Assembly (NCBI GenBank): GCA_016234955.1
Contig: JACRNN010000137.1
Location: 1-10,032 of the forward strand
DNA from: Deltaproteobacteria bacterium
GTDB taxonomy: Bacteria; Desulfobacterota; GWC2-55-46
Direction of reading: 5' to 3'
DNA: 10,032 nucleotides
Shown here: in pieces, positions 5,453 to 10,032 of the stretch
How positions within the stretch are numbered: the first letter of the stretch is position 1
How the letters are laid out: each line of letters begins with the position of its first letter
Translations under genes and position numbers: made by a program
The notes under the pieces: generated by a model
The model's input: only the letters and a program-made list of their open reading frames with translations
Told to the model about the DNA's origin: nothing
Database searches by the model: none

Positions 5453-5481
5453 GTTATACACAACATTGCAAAGCGTGTCAA
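5453..5481 (-). promoter_or_regulatory. Strong sigma70-type promoter, probably for the porin
   Basis: On the minus strand, a perfect TTGACA (5476-5481) is followed after exactly 17 bases by TATAAC (5453-5458). An A/T-rich stretch with a run of eight T (5503-5510) lies upstream and could act as an UP element. The next gene downstream in this direction is the porin. Confidence 0.7.
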
Positions 5482-5488
5482 GCATTTT

Positions 5489-5522
5489 AAAGGGCCGCTT
5501 TGAAAAAAAATTAAAGCCCTTT
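5489..5522. repeat. Inverted repeat between kdsD and the porin promoter
   Basis: AAAGGGC (5489-5495) pairs with GCCCTTT (5516-5522) over 20 bases that contain an A8/T8 run. It lies about 125 bases past the kdsD stop and just upstream of the porin -35 box. As a minus-strand terminator it is atypical, because the T-run is in the loop. It may be a weak terminator for the kds operon or an operator-like site for the porin promoter. Confidence 0.35.
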
Positions 5523-5646
5523 GCGCGGCGTATTTTTCCATGACAGGGGACCGATATCCCGTATTCTAAAATCCGCGACGCAAGCCGCTCCCCCGGAGCC
5601 CGCCGTGCGTCCAAAAACCCTCTCCGGACGCGTGCCGGACGGCCCG

Positions 5647-6639
5647 TCAGATGACGCCGGCCTTTACAAGGTCGTGCATATGGACCACCCCCGCGACCTC
5701 GCCCCCGTCGTCATGCACGAAGAGCGAGGTGATGGAGTGCTCCTCCATCTGCTTCAAGGCCGCCTCGGCAAGGGAGTCCACGGATATCGTCTTCGGGCTC
5801 CTGGTCATGACGTCAACTACTTTTTTTTCAAGGACGCCGCCCCCCTGCTCTATCGCCCTCCTCAGGTCGCCGTCGGTTATCACGCCGACAATCCTCCCGC
5901 CCCTGAAAACGCCGGTCAGCCCCATGCGCTTCGCGGTCATCTCTATTACGGCCTCCTTCATCGAGGCGTTTACCGAGACCCTCGGCATACTCACCCCTTT
6001 GTGCATCAGCTCGCCGACCCTCATCAGCTTCCTGCCGAGGCTTCCGGCGGGGTGGAGGTTGGCGAAGTCCTCGGCCTTGAACTCCCGCGCCTCGAGGAGC
6101 GCGATGGCCAGGGCGTCCCCCATGGCCAGGCACGCGGTGGTGGAGGCGGTGGGGGCGAGCCCCAGGGTGCATGCCTCTTCCTTGACCCCGACGTCGAGGA
6201 CCGCGTCCCCGTTTCGCGCAAGGGTCGAGTCCATCCTGCCGGTCATGGCTATCGTCCTGACGCCCATGCGCTTAACGAGCGGCATCACCTTTATAAGCTC
6301 CTCGGTCTCCCCGGAATTGGATACGGCAAGGAGTATGTCGTTTTTCATTATCATGCCGAGGTCGCCGTGGACCCCTTCGGCCGGGTGGAGGAAGAACGCC
6401 GGGGTCCCGGTCGAGGCGAGAGTGGAGGCTATCTTCTGGCAGATTATCCCGCTCTTGCCCATGCCGCTTACCACGACCTTGCCGGTGGTGGAGAGGATGA
6501 GCTCCACGGCACGGGAGAAGTTGCCGTCAAGACGCCTCTTGAGGGCGGATACCGCCCCGGCCTCGATATCGAGCACCCTTCTGGCGGTGGCTAACGCGCT
6601 TTTCTTATCCATTTTTGTCATTATAATAGACCATCGCAT
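5647..6639 (-). CDS. kdsD: KdsD, D-arabinose 5-phosphate isomerase
   Basis: It interconverts ribulose 5-phosphate and arabinose 5-phosphate, the first committed step of KDO synthesis, in the cytoplasm. The 330 residues equal the classic SIS plus two-CBS form (328 in E. coli). The sugar-isomerase (SIS) domain covers about 40-200, with VSGMGKSG at 57-64, FLHPAEGVHGDLG at 83-95 and SNSGET at 107-112. The residues matching the E. coli essential set (Lys59, Glu111, Glu152, His193) are all present as Lys62, Glu114, Glu155 and His196. The CBS pair covers about 208-330, with GVITDGDLRRAIEQG and GVVHMHDLVKAGVI. The start is uncertain: ATGs at 6639, 6621 and 6612 all lack a clear ribosome site; the longest is given, though Met10 aligns best with relatives. 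It follows kdsA by 28 bases and is the last gene of the apparent operon. Confidence 0.95.
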   Translation of the reverse strand: MRWSIIMTKMDKKSALATARRVLDIEAGAVSALKRRLDGNFSRAVELILSTTGKVVVSGMGKSGIICQKIASTLASTGTPAFFLHPAEGVHGDLGMIMKNDILLAVSNSGETEELIKVMPLVKRMGVRTIAMTGRMDSTLARNGDAVLDVGVKEEACTLGLAPTASTTACLAMGDALAIALLEAREFKAEDFANLHPAGSLGRKLMRVGELMHKGVSMPRVSVNASMKEAVIEMTAKRMGLTGVFRGGRIVGVITDGDLRRAIEQGGGVLEKKVVDVMTRSPKTISVDSLAEAALKQMEEHSITSLFVHDDGGEVAGVVHMHDLVKAGVI

Positions 6640-6667
6640 CTATCTGGAATGGCGCCGGAAAGGGACG

Positions 6668-7489
6668 CTAAAAACCCTTGACCAATCCGTCTATCTCCAT
6701 CAGCTCCCCGGCTATCGCCTTGACGTCTTCAAGCGCTATGGAGTTCGGCCCGTCGCAGAGCGCCTCATCCGGGCAGGGGTGGACCTCCATGAATATCCCG
6801 TCAACGCCCACGGCCACAGCGGCCCTGGCAAGGTGCCGCGCCATTGCCCTGTCTCCGCCCGATGACGTCCCCATGCCCCCGGGCGTCTGGACGCTGTGCG
6901 TGGCGTCAAAGACCACCGGGAAGCCGAGAGACCTCATTATCGGGAGCGCCCTGAAATCCACTACGAGGTTGTTGTACCCGAAGCTCGTGCCGCGCTCCGT
7001 CAATATGACCTTGCCGTTGCCGGCGCTAAGGGCCTTGTCCACAGACTGCTTCATATCCAATGGGGCGAGGAACTGCCCCTTTTTTATGTTCACTATGCGT
7101 CCGGTCCGGGCCGAGGCGAGTATCAGGTCTGTCTGGCGGCAGAGGAACGCCGGTATCTGGATGATGTCCGCGACCTCGGCCACTCTTTCGACGTCCTGTA
7201 CGCAGTGGACGTCGGTGAGCACCGGCACGGAGAACTCGTCCCTGGCCTTCTTAAGAATCCTGAGGCCCTCCTTGACGCCTGGGCCCCTGTAAGACCTGAC
7301 CGAGGTCCTGTTGGCCTTGTCGTAAGACGACTTGAAGACGAACGGCGCCTTGAGCCCGGAGGTCACGCTCAAGAGCCCTTCGAGCGTCTTCAGCGTCGAG
7401 GCCTCGCTCTCGATGACGCACGGCCCCATGATGAAGAATAGCGGCGCCCCGCCGCCTATCTCGAAGTCCTTAACCCTTATCCGCTTCAT
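6668..7489 (-). CDS. kdsA: KdsA, KDO 8-phosphate synthase (metal-dependent type)
   Basis: It condenses arabinose 5-phosphate with phosphoenolpyruvate to give KDO 8-phosphate. The 273 residues match the family. Signatures seen: GPCVIES at 22-28, FKSSYDKANRTS at 52-63, LTDVH at 91-95, QIPAFLCRQTDL at 111-122, ERGTSFGYNNLVVD at 165-178 and FDATHSVQTPG at 194-204. Cys24, His198, Glu235 and Asp246 align at a constant offset of 13 with the metal ligands of the Aquifex aeolicus enzyme (Cys11, His185, Glu222, Asp233). This points to the metal-dependent class, unlike E. coli KdsA, which has Asn at the cysteine position. The ATG at 7487-7489 overlaps the end of pyrG by 20 bases and lacks a clear ribosome site, suggesting translational coupling. 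kdsD follows directly. Confidence 0.97.
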   Translation of the reverse strand: MKRIRVKDFEIGGGAPLFFIMGPCVIESEASTLKTLEGLLSVTSGLKAPFVFKSSYDKANRTSVRSYRGPGVKEGLRILKKARDEFSVPVLTDVHCVQDVERVAEVADIIQIPAFLCRQTDLILASARTGRIVNIKKGQFLAPLDMKQSVDKALSAGNGKVILTERGTSFGYNNLVVDFRALPIMRSLGFPVVFDATHSVQTPGGMGTSSGGDRAMARHLARAAVAVGVDGIFMEVHPCPDEALCDGPNSIALEDVKAIAGELMEIDGLVKGF

Positions 7490-9194
7490 CTGACCGGGTC
7501 TGTTTTCTGGAATTTTTGCGCGGCGCGGAGGAGGGGGCCTTTTTCCCGCCCTTTCCGGCGCGGCCCTTGAGCGCCTGGGCCTTGTGCGCCATGACGGCCT
7601 TTACGAACCCGCGGAAGAGCGGGTGGGGAGAGAGGGGGCGGCTCTTGAACTCCGGATGGAACTGGCAAGCGACGAACCAGGGGTGGTGCCTGAACTCCAT
7701 TATCTCGACGAGGGACTCATCCGGCGAGAGCCCGCTGAACTCCACACCCGCCTTCTCAAGCGTCTGCCTGTAGACGTTATTGACCTCGTACCTGTGCCTG
7801 TGCCTCTCGGAAATATCGGTTGAGCCGTAGGAGGCGTGCGCCCTGGAGCCCTTCCTGATTACGCACGGATAGGCCCCGAGCCTCATCGTCCCGCCCTTGG
7901 CGTTTATGCCGCGCTGCGTCTCCATTATATCCACGACCGGCGCCGTGGTGTCGGGGTTGAACTCGGATGAGTCCGCGTCCTTGAGCCCGCAGAGGTCCCT
8001 CGCTATCTCTATTATGGCCACCTGCATGCCGAGGCAGATGCCGAAGAACGGGACCTTGTTCTCCCTCGAATACCTTATGGCCGCGATCTTGCCCTCCACC
8101 CCCCGGCTCCCGAACCCCCCGGGGATCAATACCCCGTCGACGTTCTTCAACACCTGGGCGGCGGCCTTCTTCTCTATCTCTTCGGAGTCTATGTAGAGGA
8201 GGTTCACCGCGCAGTTGTTGGCTATGCCCCCGTGTATGAGGGCCTCATGGAGGCTCTTGTAGGAGTCCTGCAGGTTCACGTACTTGCCGACTATGCCGAT
8301 GGTCACTTCGCCCCTAAGGCTGTTCACCTTCTTTATGAGATCCTCCCACTGCTCAAGCTTCGGGGCGCGCGTCCATATATTGAGGAGCTTGATTATCTTG
8401 TCGTCGAGCCCCTCGCGGTGGAACACGAGCGGCACCTCGTAGACGCACTTGACGTCCTCGGCCGATATGACGGCGTCCCTCTCCACGTTGCAGAAAAGGG
8501 CTATCTTGCCCTTGAGCTCGGAGGTCAGGGGGCGGTCGCACCTGCAAAGGAGGATGTCGGGCTGGATGCCTATCTCCCTCAGTTTGTTGACGCTGTGCTG
8601 GGTGGGCTTGGTCTTCATCTCCTGGGCGGTCGCTATGAAAGGCAGGAGCGTCAGGTGGATGTAAAGGACGTTCTCCTTGCCGAGGTCGAACCTCAACTGC
8701 CTTATGGCCTCGAGGAACGGCAGGCTCTCTATGTCGCCGACCGTGCCGCCGACCTCGATGATGGCGACGTCCACGCCGTTTGAGATGCTCAGTATCTTGC
8801 CCTTTATCTCGTCCGTCACGTGCGGGACGACCTGGACCGTGCAGCCGAGGTAATCCCCCCTGCGCTCCTTCGTGATGATGGAGTCGTAGACCTGCCCCGT
8901 CGTGAAGTTGTTCCTTTTTGAGAGCCTGGCGTTCGTGAACCGCTCGTAGTGGCCGAGGTCGAGGTCGGTCTCGGCCCCGTCGTCTGTCACGAAGACCTCG
9001 CCGTGCTGGAACGGGCTCATGGTGCCGGGGTCCACGTTTATATAGGGGTCGAGCTTCTGGAGCGTTATCGTCAGCCCCCTGGACTCAAGCAGGGCCCCTA
9101 TCGAGGCGCTTGCAAGCCCCTTGCCCAGGGAAGAGACGACCCCGCCGGTTACGAATATGAACTTTGTCTTGATATGCTTTTTCGGTTCAGTCAT
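7470..9194 (-). CDS. pyrG: PyrG, CTP synthase (glutamine-hydrolysing)
   Basis: It converts UTP to CTP using ATP and glutamine; CTP is needed for CMP-KDO formation as well as nucleic acids. The synthetase domain (about 10-280) has the P-loop GGVVSSLGKG at 17-26 and DGAETDLDLGHYERF at 72-86. The amidotransferase domain (about 297-535) has GICLGMQ with catalytic Cys387, and His513 and Glu515 in QFHPEF. The frame is open up to 9311, but family alignment puts the start at the ATG 9192-9194 (MTEPKKHIKTKFIFVTGG). The Shine-Dalgarno sequence is weak. The 574 residues are about 30 longer than E. coli PyrG (545). The excess is a basic C-terminal tail (RAGKGGKKAP, then RKNSRKQTR) of unknown role. The tail's last codons overlap kdsA, and kdsB lies 76 bases upstream. 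Confidence 0.97.
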   Translation of the reverse strand: MTEPKKHIKTKFIFVTGGVVSSLGKGLASASIGALLESRGLTITLQKLDPYINVDPGTMSPFQHGEVFVTDDGAETDLDLGHYERFTNARLSKRNNFTTGQVYDSIITKERRGDYLGCTVQVVPHVTDEIKGKILSISNGVDVAIIEVGGTVGDIESLPFLEAIRQLRFDLGKENVLYIHLTLLPFIATAQEMKTKPTQHSVNKLREIGIQPDILLCRCDRPLTSELKGKIALFCNVERDAVISAEDVKCVYEVPLVFHREGLDDKIIKLLNIWTRAPKLEQWEDLIKKVNSLRGEVTIGIVGKYVNLQDSYKSLHEALIHGGIANNCAVNLLYIDSEEIEKKAAAQVLKNVDGVLIPGGFGSRGVEGKIAAIRYSRENKVPFFGICLGMQVAIIEIARDLCGLKDADSSEFNPDTTAPVVDIMETQRGINAKGGTMRLGAYPCVIRKGSRAHASYGSTDISERHRHRYEVNNVYRQTLEKAGVEFSGLSPDESLVEIMEFRHHPWFVACQFHPEFKSRPLSPHPLFRGFVKAVMAHKAQALKGRAGKGGKKAPSSAPRKNSRKQTRSDEADKG

Positions 9195-9270
9195 GGCTGG
9201 GGCAAAGGTCTCCGGTTGTATTTTTGTCGATACAATATAACCTAAAAGTCGTTTGATTATAAATACTTTT

Positions 9271-10032
9271 TTAAGTACCCGGCCCGGCCGCCGTCCTTCT
9301 CGCCCGCTCAAGGTCTTCAGGGGTGTCCACAGATACCGGGTTGTAGGAGGTCTCCACCACCTTGATCCTGAAGCCGTGCTCCAGGGCCCTCAACTGTTCG
9401 AGGCTCTCGGCGTCTTCAAGCGCCGTTGGCGCAAGCGCGGAGAACCTGAAGAGGAAATCCCTCCGGTATACGTACAGCCCTATGTGTTTGTACGGGCTCA
9501 CCCCCGAGTCCTTGAAAGGGCCCCTTATATGAGGTATCGGGCTCCTCGAAAAGTATAGCGCGAAGCCGTCCCTGCCAGTGACGACCTTTACGACATTGGG
9601 GTTGCGGTACTCCTCCTCGTCCAGAATCCGTGTCTTGAGGGTGCAGAGATATATCTCCGGGCTTTGAAGCAACGGCCTTATGGCGTCGTCTATGGCCGAA
9701 GGGGTTATCAAGGGCTCGTCGCCCTGGAGGTTCGCGATAATCTCGGACGGGATCCCTTGCGCGGCCTCGGCGACCCTGTCCGTGCCTGACCTGTGGCGCG
9801 GCGAGGTCATGAGCACGTTGCCGTTGAAGCGCCTTACGGCCCTCTCTATCCTCTCGTCGTCGGTGGCTACCGCGACGTGCCCGACGAGGCTGGCGGCAGA
9901 CGCCCTCTCATAGACCCATTGCACCATAGGCTTGCCGCCAATGGACGCGAGGGGTTTTCCGTCCAGACGGGTGGAAGCCCACCTTGCGGGGATGATCGCC
10001 GCTACCTTGAAGCTCCCCGCGGCTTTTCCGCT
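9271..10032 (-). CDS. kdsB: KdsB, CMP-KDO synthetase (start outside window)
   Basis: It activates KDO with CTP to CMP-KDO, the donor for lipid A glycosylation, in the cytoplasm. The frame stays open to the window edge, giving 253 residues. The family N-terminus (FKVAAIIPARWASTRLDGKP) begins about 7 codons inside the edge, so the start codon is just beyond it. Signatures, in window numbering: HRSGTDRVAEA at 80-90, NLQGDEPLI at 101-109, NPNVVKVV, ALYFSRSPIP, HIGLYVYRRDFL, and SVDTPEDLERA near the C-terminus. The first motif has Trp where Tyr or Phe is usual and Asp in place of Pro in STRLPGKP. It is the first visible gene of the kdsB-pyrG-kdsA-kdsD run, so the operon promoter probably lies outside the window. 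Confidence 0.96.
   Translation of the reverse strand, partial: SGKAAGSFKVAAIIPARWASTRLDGKPLASIGGKPMVQWVYERASAASLVGHVAVATDDERIERAVRRFNGNVLMTSPRHRSGTDRVAEAAQGIPSEIIANLQGDEPLITPSAIDDAIRPLLQSPEIYLCTLKTRILDEEEYRNPNVVKVVTGRDGFALYFSRSPIPHIRGPFKDSGVSPYKHIGLYVYRRDFLFRFSALAPTALEDAESLEQLRALEHGFRIKVVETSYNPVSVDTPEDLERARRTAAGPGT

Noticed and set aside
5521..6865. Long plus-strand open frames of 357 and 404 codons opposite kdsD and the end of kdsA
   Set aside because: Both are complementary to clearly identified enzymes with full motif sets. Open antisense frames are expected at this GC content, and neither has a plausible start context.
9256..9261. Perfect minus-strand TATAAT in the kdsB-pyrG gap
   Set aside because: The sequence 16-18 bases upstream is GC-rich (CCGGCC region) with no -35 match; in this A/T-rich gap a TATAAT alone is weak evidence for a promoter.
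9195..9311. 39-codon N-terminal extension of PyrG up to an ATG at 9311
   Set aside because: It would overlap the end of kdsB, shows no similarity to PyrG N-termini, and the ATG at 9194 matches the family start.

Overview
The window looks like a chromosomal housekeeping region from a Gram-negative, GC-rich bacterium. KDO (lipopolysaccharide core) synthesis genes and an outer-membrane beta-barrel protein show the Gram-negative envelope. The orders kdsB-pyrG-kdsA-kdsD and tRNA-Leu-tig-clpP-clpX, and the frequent AGG and ATA codons, are most reminiscent of deltaproteobacterial (Desulfobacterota) or Nitrospirota-type genomes. That placement is an inference from gene order and codon habit; no taxonomic marker was searched. 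All recognised genes lie on the minus strand, so transcription runs from high to low coordinates.

Right block (about 5647-10032): an apparent operon kdsB (start just beyond the window edge) > pyrG > kdsA > kdsD. The kds genes make and activate KDO: KdsD makes arabinose 5-phosphate, KdsA condenses it with PEP to KDO 8-phosphate, and KdsB makes CMP-KDO from CTP, which PyrG supplies. The KDO-8-phosphate phosphatase (kdsC) is not in the window. pyrG and kdsA overlap by 20 bases.

Middle block (3824-5647): an alginate-export-type outer-membrane porin, preceded by a 473-base gap. That gap carries a near-consensus sigma70 promoter about 270 bases upstream of the start codon, so the porin mRNA probably has a long leader.

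Non-coding stretch (3033-3823): it holds a promoter with a perfect TATAAT, probably serving the tRNA-Leu gene or a short RNA upstream of it. It also has an unexplained 280-base section and a stack of palindromic repeat modules. Two of the repeats resemble terminal repeats of IS5-type elements.

Left block (1-3032): tRNA-Leu(UAG) > tig (trigger factor) > clpP > clpX (only the first 109 codons are present). This is a protein-folding and protein-turnover cluster. A strong intrinsic terminator inside a repeat-rich 353-base gap separates tig from clpP, so clpP-clpX probably has its own promoter. No CRISPR array, prophage, toxin-antitoxin or defence gene was seen. No wholly new system is evident; the points worth a second look are the intergenic elements, the long porin leader and a possible small RNA upstream of the tRNA.
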